This document shows, piece by piece, positions 9,608-18,440 of a stretch of 64,000 nucleotides of DNA. The stretch is taken from contig NZ_ATMR01000089.1 of NCBI RefSeq assembly GCF_000427335.1, forward strand, positions 1 to 64,000, read 5' to 3'. Origin of the DNA: Winogradskyella psychrotolerans RS-3. Lineage in GTDB: Bacteria; Bacteroidota; Bacteroidia; Flavobacteriales; Flavobacteriaceae. The position numbers and the translations under genes were made by a program. Numbering within the stretch: position 1 is the stretch's first letter; each line of letters starts with the position of its first letter. The notes under the pieces are model-generated. The model ran no database searches. It worked only from the letters and a program-made list of their open reading frames with translations, and had not been told where the DNA came from.

Positions 9608-10924
9608 TTACTTTTCGTCTTTCCAATTTAAACGATCCATTTGGTTATAAGGCCAAGGTGCTCCATTATTTTCTATATTGGTCATCATATTATTTAGTTC
9701 CATTGGCGCTGCACTTTGCTCCATAACTAAATAACGACGCATTTCAATAATAATTGATAATGGATCTATACTCACAGGACAAGCTTCTACACAAGCATTA
9801 CATGTGGTACAAGCCCAAAGTTCTTCGTTTGTAATATAATCTCCTAAAAGTTGTTTGCCATCATCTTTGAATTCACCGTTGTTGGCATCAATGTTTTTCC
9901 CGACTTCTTCTAATCGATCTCTAGTGTCCATCATAATCTTACGAGGCGATAATTTTTTACCTGTAAGATTGGCAGGGCATTCACTTGTACAACGGCCACA
10001 TTCAGTACACGTGTAGGCATTGAGCAATTGAACTTGACTTAAATCCATAATATCACTAGCTCCAAATTTTGCTGGTACGTCGTCTTCCGAAGTTTCTGCA
10101 GGTGCTGCATAAGGATCTGCATCCGGATCCATCATTAATTTTACTTCAGCCGTAACAGCATCAAGATTATTGAATTTCCCTTTTGGCTCTACATTTCCTA
10201 AATATACATTTGGAAATGCTAAAAGAATATGTAAATGTTTTGAGAAGTATAAGTAATTCAAGAAAATTAAAATACCTACAATGTGCAACCACCAAGCTGT
10301 TTTCTCAATAACACTTAGTGTTCCTCCCGATACTCCCTCAAACCAAGGGGCAATAAATTGTGAGATAACATTACCAGATCCTGTATTTTGAAATATAGTA
10401 TCAGTAGCATTCATTAGTAAGAATAAACACATTAACACAACTTCAAAATAAAGAATAATATTACCATCACTCTTAGGCCAACCCTTCATTTCTGAACTTA
10501 AGAAACGCTTAATTTTAATTACATTTCTTCGTAGCCAAAACACGGATACTGAAACCAGAACTAAAACAGATAATATCTCGAATGAACCAATTAGAAATCC
10601 ATATAACCATTCTGGTAAAACTTGTTGACCAATACGATGTGTCCCAAAAACACCATCGATTATAATTTCTAAAACTTCAATATTTATAATAATAAATCCA
10701 ACATAAACAATGACATGAAGAAACCCAGAGACAGGTCGTTTCACCATTTTACTCTGACCTAAAGCAATATATGCTACATTTTTCCAACGTTGAGATTTAT
10801 TATCACTAGCATCTACATCTTGACCTAATTTTATATTTCGAATTATTTTTTTGATATTTCTAACAAAATAACCAATACCTAATATTAGGATAACTGCAAA
10901 AATGATATTCGGTAAATATTCCAT
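9608..10924 (-). CDS. Membrane-bound (Fe-S) oxidoreductase, NarI-like helices plus two 4Fe-4S clusters
   Basis: 438 residues. Five or six transmembrane helices (about residues 5-20, 70-90, 105-128, 155-175 and 210-230) form a NarI/DUF224-like heme- or quinone-interacting part. A cytoplasmic domain follows with two 4Fe-4S motifs: CTECGRCTSECP (about 305-316) and CTTCNACVEACPVSID (about 370-385). Family members pass electrons between a soluble donor and the menaquinone pool. With the CCG protein encoded downstream it resembles a split version of ETF:(methyl)menaquinone oxidoreductase. The start is 11 bases after the MCE gene, in one operon. The donor (ETF, lactate, glycerol-phosphate or another) cannot be read from sequence. 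Confidence 0.88.
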   Translation of the reverse strand: MEYLPNIIFAVILILGIGYFVRNIKKIIRNIKLGQDVDASDNKSQRWKNVAYIALGQSKMVKRPVSGFLHVIVYVGFIIINIEVLEIIIDGVFGTHRIGQQVLPEWLYGFLIGSFEILSVLVLVSVSVFWLRRNVIKIKRFLSSEMKGWPKSDGNIILYFEVVLMCLFLLMNATDTIFQNTGSGNVISQFIAPWFEGVSGGTLSVIEKTAWWLHIVGILIFLNYLYFSKHLHILLAFPNVYLGNVEPKGKFNNLDAVTAEVKLMMDPDADPYAAPAETSEDDVPAKFGASDIMDLSQVQLLNAYTCTECGRCTSECPANLTGKKLSPRKIMMDTRDRLEEVGKNIDANNGEFKDDGKQLLGDYITNEELWACTTCNACVEACPVSIDPLSIIIEMRRYLVMEQSAAPMELNNMMTNIENNGAPWPYNQMDRLNWKDEK

Positions 10925-10935
10925 GATTGATGGGT

Positions 10936-11883
10936 CTAGTTATTATTTAACTCCTCTTGCGTTGGTTCCTCGTACGGAATCTCTCTTTTGGATAAAATAC
11001 GTCTGTATCTTGCTGGATGAAGCTTAATATCTAAGAGTAATAATTGCAATTCTTTTGATGCATTTTCTAAGTTATCATATAGTGCATCGTCCTTTAATAG
11101 TTTTCCTATTGAACCTTCTCCTGCGGCAAGACCTGTAGCTAATTGATTTAGCTTTAAGACCATTTCATCAAGATTCTTAACGGTATTAGAAAGATTTGCA
11201 TCATTAAGATCTTTTATTAAAATGGCTAATTCTGCACTTGTTTTATCAAAGTTCTCTAAAACGGAAGCGATTTTTTCATCGTTATCGCTAATAAGTGAAT
11301 TTGCTTTAAAAGCGACATTCTTAAATGATTTTAATGTAGCGTTTAGTTCAGCAATCGTTTGTTTTAAACCATCGTCGGACTCATCAATGACTAAGGCATT
11401 TAAATTGGTAAGTAAGGTATCTGAAGAACGAAGTGTTGTGCCTAAATCTTCACTAATACCTGAGAAGTTCTTTTCCAAGGACGAAATCATTCCTGGCTTG
11501 ACTTCTGATTTAATAAAATCCCCTGATTTTGCTGTAACTCCATCATTTGCTTCAACAATTGATAAGGCATTTCCACCCATTAAACCATCTTGGTATAAGC
11601 GAACAATACTGTTTTTAGAAAATTTTAATTCTGGCGTTACGGTGAATGAAATTCGTGTTTTACCAGAATCGAAATCGTATTTAATCTCTTCTATCTTTCC
11701 TATTTTATTACCTTTAATTGTTACGGGAGAGGACATGCTTAATGCATTATAATCGAATTCCGTATAATAAGTGTTTGAATTATCAAAAAGGTCTTCACCT
11801 TTAAGATATGTAAATAGGTATATGCAAAAAGCGATACCAGCTAACACTAATATTGCTGTTTTTACTTCTCTTGAAACTTTCAA
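10936..11883 (-). CDS. MCE/MlaD family lipid-transport protein
   Basis: 315 residues. One N-terminal membrane anchor (about residues 9-26) is followed by an MCE (MlaD) domain around residues 35-115 (ALSMSSPVTIKGNKIGKIEE, then a strand ending LYQDGLMGGNALSI) and a long helical, coiled-coil-rich tail. MCE proteins form hexameric rings in the periplasm that move phospholipids between membranes, usually with MlaE/MlaF partners, which are not in this window. It lies 56 bases after the amidase gene and 11 bases before the Fe-S gene on the same strand, a likely transcriptional unit. Confidence 0.9.
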   Translation of the reverse strand: MKVSREVKTAILVLAGIAFCIYLFTYLKGEDLFDNSNTYYTEFDYNALSMSSPVTIKGNKIGKIEEIKYDFDSGKTRISFTVTPELKFSKNSIVRLYQDGLMGGNALSIVEANDGVTAKSGDFIKSEVKPGMISSLEKNFSGISEDLGTTLRSSDTLLTNLNALVIDESDDGLKQTIAELNATLKSFKNVAFKANSLISDNDEKIASVLENFDKTSAELAILIKDLNDANLSNTVKNLDEMVLKLNQLATGLAAGEGSIGKLLKDDALYDNLENASKELQLLLLDIKLHPARYRRILSKREIPYEEPTQEELNNN

Positions 11884-11939
11884 TGGGCGTTTTCTTTAGT
11901 TTGCTAACAAAATTAGGAATAAATATATTAATAATGTTT

Positions 11940-13055
11940 CTAATTAGAATCAGATTTTAACGCATCTGCGACATCAATTTTTTTATCATCTTTATAAGCT
12001 ACAATAAAAGCACCTGAATAACCCGCTAATTTAGCTTCGTTTTGAAGTTGTTTCACTTTATTGTAATCGGAAGTTTTTCCACTGAAGTATTTATAAATCT
12101 GACCTGTTTTTTCACGCGAAATATCAGCAAGACCTTTAAAATTATAGGATTTAGCTTCCAAATCTCTAGAGCTTGCCGCAATCTGAACTTTAAAGATTAC
12201 GCCTTCAATAACTCTAGGAGTTTCTTCTACTTCTTTCATAGTTTCTGCTTCTACATGTAGAATATGACTCCCAACGTTTTGATCTAGTTCTTTTTTGTAA
12301 TCAGTTATCGCTGCTTTTATGGCACTTGCCATTTTTGATTGTCCGGCTTTAGTATTAAGGTAATTACCTTCACTATTATTGGTTAAAAATCCAACTTCTA
12401 CCAAAACACTTGGCATATATGTATTTCTAATAACCAGCAAGCTTGCTTGCTTTAACCCTCTACTTTTACGCTTGGCATTATTTACAAAGTTATCTTCAAT
12501 TTTTCGAGCTAATACAATACTTTGCTCAATATAGACTTCTTGCTCTATACCAATAGCTATTGTAGATTCTGGGGAGCTTGGATCAAACCCTGCATAATTT
12601 TCTTCATAATTTTCTTCTTTAAAAATAACTTCGTTTTCACGTTTGGCTACTTCAAAATTACGTCCTGTATTTTTCTCACCTAAAACAAATGTTTCCGTCC
12701 CACTGGCTTGTGAACTGTGTGCATTACAATGAATGGATACAAATAAGTCTGCATCTGCCCTATTTGCAATATTGGCACGTTCGTGCAAAGCGATAAAAAC
12801 GTCAGTTTTACGTGTGTAGATAACTTTGATATCTGGATTTTTTTCAAGCTCCTTACCGACTTCTAGTGTAATTTTAAGCGCAATATTTTTTTCGCTATGT
12901 CCATTACCAACGTTACCAGAATCTCCACCTCCATGTCCTGCATCTAAGACCACCACAAACTTTTCTTCTTGTGCATGTAAAGTCGTATAAGATGTTAAAG
13001 TACTTATAAATAAAAGGATCGAAAATACTATTGTAGGTTTTAGTGTCGTTTGCAT
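11940..13055 (-). CDS. N-acetylmuramoyl-L-alanine amidase (Amidase_3) with C-terminal SPOR-like domain
   Basis: 371-residue exported zinc amidase that cuts the bond between muramic acid and the stem peptide, needed for cell separation. A signal peptide ends near TTLHAQEE. Zinc ligands and catalytic Glu are visible in VVLDAGHGGGDSG, FVSIHCNAHSSQ and SVLVEVGFLTN. A proline-poor linker leads to about 70 C-terminal residues (VIFKVQIAASSRDLE through GYSGAFIVAY) that read as a SPOR-like peptidoglycan-binding domain. It is the first gene of the minus-strand operon and is divergent from lptD; the 161 bases between the two starts hold the promoters for both. Confidence 0.92.
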   Translation of the reverse strand: MQTTLKPTIVFSILLFISTLTSYTTLHAQEEKFVVVLDAGHGGGDSGNVGNGHSEKNIALKITLEVGKELEKNPDIKVIYTRKTDVFIALHERANIANRADADLFVSIHCNAHSSQASGTETFVLGEKNTGRNFEVAKRENEVIFKEENYEENYAGFDPSSPESTIAIGIEQEVYIEQSIVLARKIEDNFVNNAKRKSRGLKQASLLVIRNTYMPSVLVEVGFLTNNSEGNYLNTKAGQSKMASAIKAAITDYKKELDQNVGSHILHVEAETMKEVEETPRVIEGVIFKVQIAASSRDLEAKSYNFKGLADISREKTGQIYKYFSGKTSDYNKVKQLQNEAKLAGYSGAFIVAYKDDKKIDVADALKSDSN

Positions 13056-13160
13056 ATTTGATTTAACGGTTTATAATCTCGGTTTATTACATTGTGTCAA
13101 TTAGTGAAACAGTATTTTTTAATTTCTAATTTTAATAAATTAATCACAAAAAAATAGCTG

Positions 13161-13168
13161 TACTTTTG
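13161..13168 (+). promoter_or_regulatory. Bacteroidota -7 box (TACTTTTG) for lptD
   Basis: Exact match to TAnnTTTG. The TTG that could be taken as the lptD start is the last three bases of this box, so transcription must begin after it. No clear -33 TTTG at the right distance. Confidence 0.6.
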
Positions 13169-13216
13169 GCGTTTCAAAAACCGAGCCATACTTTTACAAA
13201 AATACATTTAAAAGCG

Positions 13217-15931
13217 TTGCATACAAAAAGCTTATACATACTTTTTCTCTTGAGTTTTACAGTGTTTATCAACACTTTTAGCTTCGCTCAAGAATTACCT
13301 AAAAAGACCGGAACTATTCCGATAGAGCAACGCAAGGATTCTGCCACTGTTGTAATTGATTCAATTATTAAACCTCCAGTAAACATAAAGGAGGTTGATT
13401 CCACAAAAAAAGATTCTGTAAAACAAAAAGGATTATTAGAAGGTACCGTAAAATACAAAGCTTCGGATTATGTGTCTTTGAGTCAGAAAAAGAAAAAAAT
13501 CTACTTATATAACGAAGCTGAAGTACTCTACCAAGACATGGAAATTAAGGCTGGAGTTATTGTTATTGACTACAGTAAAAACCTAGTCTACGCAGGTCGT
13601 TTAAAAGATTCTACAGGCTACTCACAACGTCCTGTTTTTAAACAAGGAGAAAATATTATTGAGCCCGATTCTATTGTTTTTAATACCGAAACTAAAAAAG
13701 CATTAGTTTTTAATTCTAGAACTGAGCAACAAGGTTTTAAGGTGTATTCCCCATTAACTAAAAAAGAAAACGATTCGGTTTATTTTATGCAAAACGGTCG
13801 CTTTACTACGGCTGAAAACGAAGAAGATCCGGAATACCAATTTGTAACTACCAAAATGAAAATGGTACCTAACAAAAAGGTTATTGTTGGACCAACCTAT
13901 ATGGAGATATATGGTATTCCGACACCAATTGCGTTGCCTTTTGCGTTTTTTCCTATGACAAAGAAGCAAACCTCTGGTCTTATTTTCCCAACTTTCGGAG
14001 AAGATAGTAACAAGGGGTATAATTTACAAAATGGTGGATACTATTTTGCCATTAGTGATTACTTAGATTTAGCTCTTCTTGGTGATTACTATACAAATGG
14101 TAGTTATGGTTTTCGCGTAGAAAACAATTATGCCTTACGTTATAAATATAGAGGTAATTTGAGTTTTAGATATGAAAACTTACTAAATGAAGAGCGTGGG
14201 TTTCCTGACTTTACTCAAAGTACAGTATATAATCTTAGATGGTCGCATAGCCAAGATAGTAAGGCGAATCCCAATTCTCGTTTTTCAGCCTCAGTTAACT
14301 TAGGAAGTAGCTCTTATTATCAAGAATCTATTAACCAATTGAACCAAGCTAATTTTTTAAATAACACTTTAGCATCATCTGTTTCGTATTCAAAAACATT
14401 TTCGGGTGAACCGCAAGTCAATTTAAGTTTAACGGCAACTCATAATCAAAATACGAATACTGGTGATATTAATTTAACCTTACCAACGATGCAAGCTTCT
14501 ATGGGTAGAATTTATCCATTTGCACCAAAAACAGGAACTAAAAAAGGAGCTATTCATAATATTAACTTCCAGTTCACTTCTAGAGGAGAATATAATATTC
14601 AAACAAATGACTCTGTCTTTGGTAAAAGTGAAATGTTTGATGATGCCATAACCGGAATGAAACATAGCATACCAATAACCACTAACTTTAAAGTCTTCGA
14701 TTATTTTAGTGTGAGTGCCAATGCTAATTTTGAAGAAACTTGGACGTTAAAAACAATTAAACGTTTTTACGATTCGGCAAATGAAGATATTGTAACTATA
14801 AATCAAAACGGTTTTGACCGATTTTTAACCTATAACGTCGGAGCAAGCGTCGGTACAACTATATATGGTATGTACGATTTAGAAAATGAAGATAAAACTG
14901 CCAAGGTAAAAGCTATAAGACATGTTATAAGACCGTCGTTGAGTTACTCAATTAATCCTGCATTTGATCAGTATTATGAAACTTACGAAGTTGTTGATGC
15001 AGATGGTACCACTTCTGATCAGGTTGAATATACACGCTTTGAAAACTCTTTATTCGGTAGTCCTGGTAATCGTTATTCTAGTAGTGTTGGTATGTCTATA
15101 GGTAATAATATTGAAGCAAAAATTCGTTCTAAGGATTCTACGAAAACGGAACCTGAGAAAATATTTTTATTAAATAACCTGAATTTTTCTACCGCCTATG
15201 ATATTGCCGCAGATTCTTTAAATTGGAGTCCTGTGCGTATGAGTGGTGGAACTCAAATTTTGAACAAAAAGATGAGTATTAACTTCGGAATGACACTAAA
15301 TCCATATGCTTTAGATAGCAATAATAGTGTTGTTAACACCTTTAATATAAATAATGGAGGAAGTCTTTTTAGGTTAACATCTGCCAACGTTAATATGAGC
15401 TACACCTTGTCTAACGATAGTTTCTCTGGCGGTGAATCTGAAGAAAAACGAGCATCAGCACAAGAATCTGCACGATCTGGAGGACGGACAGACGACTTAT
15501 TTGGCAGGTCTGAGGATTTTGCTGATAAACGACTCTCAGATCAAGATAAAAATAAGAAGGATGAGGAGGAAAATAACGAGTTCTACAACTACAAAATGCC
15601 TTGGAGTTTAAGATTAGCATATTCTGCTAACTATACAAATACAAGACGAGAAGACAAAATATCCTCGCATTCATTAATGTTCTCTGGAGATGTAGATATA
15701 TCGCCTAAATGGAGTCTTGGAGCATCTTCTGGGTACGATTTCCTTAATCAAGGATTCACCTACACACAATTACGTTTTGAACGCGACTTATTAAGTTGGC
15801 GTATGAATTTCTCGTGGATACCTTTTAGCGACCGAACCTCTTGGAATTTCTTTATTGGTATAAAATCTAACTTACTTAAAGATTTAAAATACGATAAACG
15901 AAAACAACCAGATCAGCAAGTTGGTAATTAA
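13217..15931 (+). CDS. lptD: LPS-assembly outer-membrane protein LptD
   Basis: About 904 residues. It inserts lipopolysaccharide into the outer leaflet of the outer membrane. I chose the TTG at 13217 because the upstream TTG at 13166 lies inside the promoter box; this start gives a compact signal peptide (about 27 residues, ending TFSFAQ). An OstA-like periplasmic jelly-roll segment follows (YLYNEAEVLYQDMEIKAG, then YAGRLKDSTG), then a long beta-barrel region with alternating aromatic strands up to the C-terminus. A charged, low-complexity loop (about residues 755-800, with EEKRASAQESARSGG) is probably extracellular or periplasmic. The gene stands alone, divergent from the amidase gene. No lptE-like gene is seen nearby. 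Confidence 0.88.
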   Translation: MHTKSLYILFLLSFTVFINTFSFAQELPKKTGTIPIEQRKDSATVVIDSIIKPPVNIKEVDSTKKDSVKQKGLLEGTVKYKASDYVSLSQKKKKIYLYNEAEVLYQDMEIKAGVIVIDYSKNLVYAGRLKDSTGYSQRPVFKQGENIIEPDSIVFNTETKKALVFNSRTEQQGFKVYSPLTKKENDSVYFMQNGRFTTAENEEDPEYQFVTTKMKMVPNKKVIVGPTYMEIYGIPTPIALPFAFFPMTKKQTSGLIFPTFGEDSNKGYNLQNGGYYFAISDYLDLALLGDYYTNGSYGFRVENNYALRYKYRGNLSFRYENLLNEERGFPDFTQSTVYNLRWSHSQDSKANPNSRFSASVNLGSSSYYQESINQLNQANFLNNTLASSVSYSKTFSGEPQVNLSLTATHNQNTNTGDINLTLPTMQASMGRIYPFAPKTGTKKGAIHNINFQFTSRGEYNIQTNDSVFGKSEMFDDAITGMKHSIPITTNFKVFDYFSVSANANFEETWTLKTIKRFYDSANEDIVTINQNGFDRFLTYNVGASVGTTIYGMYDLENEDKTAKVKAIRHVIRPSLSYSINPAFDQYYETYEVVDADGTTSDQVEYTRFENSLFGSPGNRYSSSVGMSIGNNIEAKIRSKDSTKTEPEKIFLLNNLNFSTAYDIAADSLNWSPVRMSGGTQILNKKMSINFGMTLNPYALDSNNSVVNTFNINNGGSLFRLTSANVNMSYTLSNDSFSGGESEEKRASAQESARSGGRTDDLFGRSEDFADKRLSDQDKNKKDEEENNEFYNYKMPWSLRLAYSANYTNTRREDKISSHSLMFSGDVDISPKWSLGASSGYDFLNQGFTYTQLRFERDLLSWRMNFSWIPFSDRTSWNFFIGIKSNLLKDLKYDKRKQPDQQVGN

Positions 15932-16033
15932 AAACGGCTTGCAAGCCTGAAGTTTTATCTCATAAATAGAACCTATAACACTTATAATTTTTTTTCATCT
16001 TAGTGAGTTTAATATGCCTCTAAGACTGGTGTA

Positions 16034-16048
16034 TTGAACTTGTCGAAG
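16034..16048 (+). repeat. Degenerate copy of dispersed TTGAGCGCAGTCGAA element
   Basis: TTGAACTTGTCGAAG resembles the elements at 9542, 26447 and 58313. Its internal TTG could also serve as the -33 element of the ridA promoter. Confidence 0.4.
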
Positions 16049-16070
16049 TGAAATTGTATTACTAAATTTG
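16040..16070 (+). promoter_or_regulatory. Promoter of ridA: TTG-N20-TAAATTTG
   Basis: A TTG at 16040-16042 and an exact TAnnTTTG box at 16063-16070 are 20 bases apart, the spacing usual for the Bacteroidota primary sigma factor. The ATG is 46 bases downstream. Confidence 0.6.
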
Positions 16071-16115
16071 TTACAATACTAAACATTAATAAAAATCCCA
16101 CTTTGGGGAACCGTT

Positions 16116-16496
16116 ATGAAAAAAATAATAAATACAACAAAAGCACCAGCACCAATAGGTCCATACAATCAAGCCGTTTTATCAGGAAATACGTTATACA
16201 CGTCAGGGCAAATAGCTCTACATCCTGAAACCATGGAGTTAGTTATAGACGATATTAAAACCGAAACCAAACAAGTGATGGAGAACATGAAAGCGGTTTT
16301 AGAAGCTGCTGACATGACGTTTGAAAACGTTATTAAGTCTTCTATATTTATTAGTGACATGAATAACTTTAAGCAAATTAACGAGGTTTATGGTAAGTAT
16401 TTTAACGAAGCTACTGCGCCCGCTAGAGAAACCGTTGAAGTAGCTAATTTACCTAAGTTTGTAAATGTGGAAATTAGTATGATAGCTATAAAATAA
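16116..16496 (+). CDS. ridA: RidA family enamine/imine deaminase
   Basis: 126 residues, the usual size of this trimeric cytoplasmic enzyme, which hydrolyses reactive 2-aminoacrylate and other imines released by PLP enzymes. Family motifs are present: TTKAPAPIGPYNQAV at the N-terminus, SGQIALHPETMEL, and the C-terminal substrate-anchoring Arg in APARETVEVANLP followed by VEISMIAIK. It is monocistronic between lptD and the FemAB-like gene. Confidence 0.95.
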   Translation: MKKIINTTKAPAPIGPYNQAVLSGNTLYTSGQIALHPETMELVIDDIKTETKQVMENMKAVLEAADMTFENVIKSSIFISDMNNFKQINEVYGKYFNEATAPARETVEVANLPKFVNVEISMIAIK

Positions 16497-16595
16497 TACT
16501 GTTGTTTCTTAATTATTAAAAGAGATTATTTTTGTTCGTATAAGTTAACTGTACTCCATATCAATTTAATATTTAAATTATTAACAATTAAACGT

Positions 16596-16616
16596 TTAAC
16601 GATAATATTTCGTTAA
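16596..16616. promoter_or_regulatory. Perfect inverted repeat TTAACGA-N7-TCGTTAA
   Basis: Two 7-base arms (16596-16602 and 16610-16616) separated by TAATATT, located 38 bases before the FemAB-like gene. The size and symmetry are those of an operator for a dimeric regulator; no regulator is known. Confidence 0.4.
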
Positions 16617-16653
16617 CTTTAATCACATAATTAGCTATTAAATTTTTATCAAA

Positions 16654-17742
16654 ATGATTGAAATCATAACTGATAAGAAAGAATGGAGTGCGCAGCTTGC
16701 TATGGTTGAACATGCAGACTTCTACCATACGTATGATTATCACCATCTTTCTAAAAAAGAGGAAGAGTCACCTGTACTTATTAAATATACAGATGGACTA
16801 ACAGCATTGGTCTTACCTCTTCTTATACGAAATATTGATAATTCCCTATATAAAGATGCTACGTCTGTTTATGGGTATGTGGGTATTTTAAAAATACATA
16901 TTGAAGCAAAATTCAACAAAGCAGATTTTCATAAAGAGCTAAACGACTACTTTTTCAAAAATAATATTATAGCCGTATTTTCAAGACTCCATCCTTATTT
17001 AGAAGAGTCTGAATCAATTCTTGATGGTTTAGGTAAAATTACACCTCTTGGCAAAGTGGTTAATATCGACTTAACAGAACCCATTGACCTCCAAAGAGCA
17101 AAATATAATAGAAGGCTAAAAACGTATTTAAACAAATCGCGCAGATCTTGCTCTGTATTTGAAGGTAATATTGAAGAACATCTAGAAACCTTCATGCAGC
17201 TCTATGTAAACACCATGGAACGCATTGATGCTGATGAAAGTTACTTCTTTAATACCGATTACTATTACAAACTTTTAACGAGTAAAGACATTAATTCTAA
17301 ATTAATGCTTTGTAGACATAACAAAACACAAAAAATTATTGCAGGTGCCATATTTTTAAAAACAGGTCGTATTGTACAATATCACTTATCGGGAGTTAAT
17401 GAAGATTATTTTGAGCTTCAACCCATTAAATTAATTATTGATGAAATGCGCATTCAAGCAACCAATAAAGGCTACAAGTATTTTAATTTAGGTGGCGGAA
17501 AAGGAAGTAAAGAAGATTCACTTTTTAATTTCAAAAAACGGTTTTCAAAAAACTTTAAGGAATTTAAAATATGGCAGTATATTGTTGATAAAAGTGCTTA
17601 TAAAACTCTAGCAGAAAACCATCTCGGAACTCAGATCGAAAGCGAAGAAATTCATCGTGGTTATTTTCCAGCATACCGATCACCATTACAAATCATTTCT
17701 TCTTTTTTATTTGTGATTGAAGCAATCTGTCTTCAAATCTAA
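16654..17742 (+). CDS. GNAT/FemAB-like acyl or aminoacyl transferase
   Basis: 362 residues in the double-GNAT arrangement of FemAB-like proteins (Acetyltransf_6). The N-terminal half contains DFYHTYDYHHLSKKEEE, the central part YNRRLKTYLNKSRRS, and the C-terminal half the conserved core IIAGAIFLKTGRIVQYHLSG and YKYFNLGGGKG. Members add amino acids or acyl groups to peptidoglycan precursors or cell-surface polysaccharide; the substrate is unknown. The last about 20 residues (from SPLQIISS) form a hydrophobic tail, perhaps a membrane contact. A perfect inverted repeat lies just upstream. Confidence 0.8.
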   Translation: MIEIITDKKEWSAQLAMVEHADFYHTYDYHHLSKKEEESPVLIKYTDGLTALVLPLLIRNIDNSLYKDATSVYGYVGILKIHIEAKFNKADFHKELNDYFFKNNIIAVFSRLHPYLEESESILDGLGKITPLGKVVNIDLTEPIDLQRAKYNRRLKTYLNKSRRSCSVFEGNIEEHLETFMQLYVNTMERIDADESYFFNTDYYYKLLTSKDINSKLMLCRHNKTQKIIAGAIFLKTGRIVQYHLSGVNEDYFELQPIKLIIDEMRIQATNKGYKYFNLGGGKGSKEDSLFNFKKRFSKNFKEFKIWQYIVDKSAYKTLAENHLGTQIESEEIHRGYFPAYRSPLQIISSFLFVIEAICLQI

Positions 17743-17762
17743 CAGGTAGTTTATATTTTTTA

Positions 17763-18311
17763 CTATTCATATTGAACTTCTCCTTCTTCATTTAAAATAG
17801 GTTTAAACCACTTTATATAATAAAACACATGCTTTCTTATTGCATACATTAAATAGATACCTAAAGTGAGAATTGAAGTGTATATCAGTATAAATACTAA
17901 AACAAACTTATAATCATCATTTATAAGAACCGAACCCAATTCATTAAACGAACGAAAGATGGTAACAACAAACCATAGTATTCCTAATAAAAAGAAGCGA
18001 CCATCAAATTTCCAAATATTTATGGTGATATAAATTGAAAGTAAAAGCGAAATGAAAGTCACAATATTAAACTGAATTAACAAATCAAAGATTACGATTA
18101 ATTCAAAAAGCAAATAGAAAGCCCAAATTATAGACAGCAGTAAATGACTCTTTTTAAATTTTTTCCATAGTATATAAGACGGTCTAGTCGCTAAAAAACG
18201 TCTAAGATTTTCATCATCCATTCTATCTTTATAGTTGTTATAGATTACAGTTTTTGAATCCCCTTGACTTATTTTATTAACTATTTCTCTTTTTATATCT
18301 TTTTCTGTCAT
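17763..18311 (-). CDS. Integral membrane protein of unknown function
   Basis: 182 residues. The N-terminal 50 are charged and cytoplasmic (MTEKDIKREIVNKISQGDSK, then DDENLRRFLATRPSY); four hydrophobic helices follow at about residues 53-75, 80-95, 103-122 and 133-155, and the C-terminus is acidic. I recognise no catalytic motif or named family. Its stop is 20 bases from the convergent FemAB-like stop. Confidence 0.65.
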   Translation of the reverse strand: MTEKDIKREIVNKISQGDSKTVIYNNYKDRMDDENLRRFLATRPSYILWKKFKKSHLLLSIIWAFYLLFELIVIFDLLIQFNIVTFISLLLSIYITINIWKFDGRFFLLGILWFVVTIFRSFNELGSVLINDDYKFVLVFILIYTSILTLGIYLMYAIRKHVFYYIKWFKPILNEEGEVQYE

Positions 18312-18368
18312 AAGTAGATTTTAGCTAGTTTTATTTAATTTTAAGCGTATTCTTCAATAATACTATAA

Positions 18369-18376
18369 CAAATTTA
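18369..18376 (-). promoter_or_regulatory. Possible -7 box (TAAATTTG) of the 17763-18311 gene
   Basis: CAAATTTA on the plus strand, an exact TAnnTTTG on minus, 58 bases before the ATG. No -33 match. Confidence 0.4.
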
Positions 18377-18440
18377 ACTTTTATCGTCATTTTCATTCTA
18401 TAAAGAAGCCCTATTTTTACATTCAAATCCTATCATAAAA

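Noticed and set aside
15936-15947. Palindrome GGCTTGCAAGCC after lptD as a terminator
   Set aside because: Only a 4-bp stem would form with a 4-base loop and no T-run.
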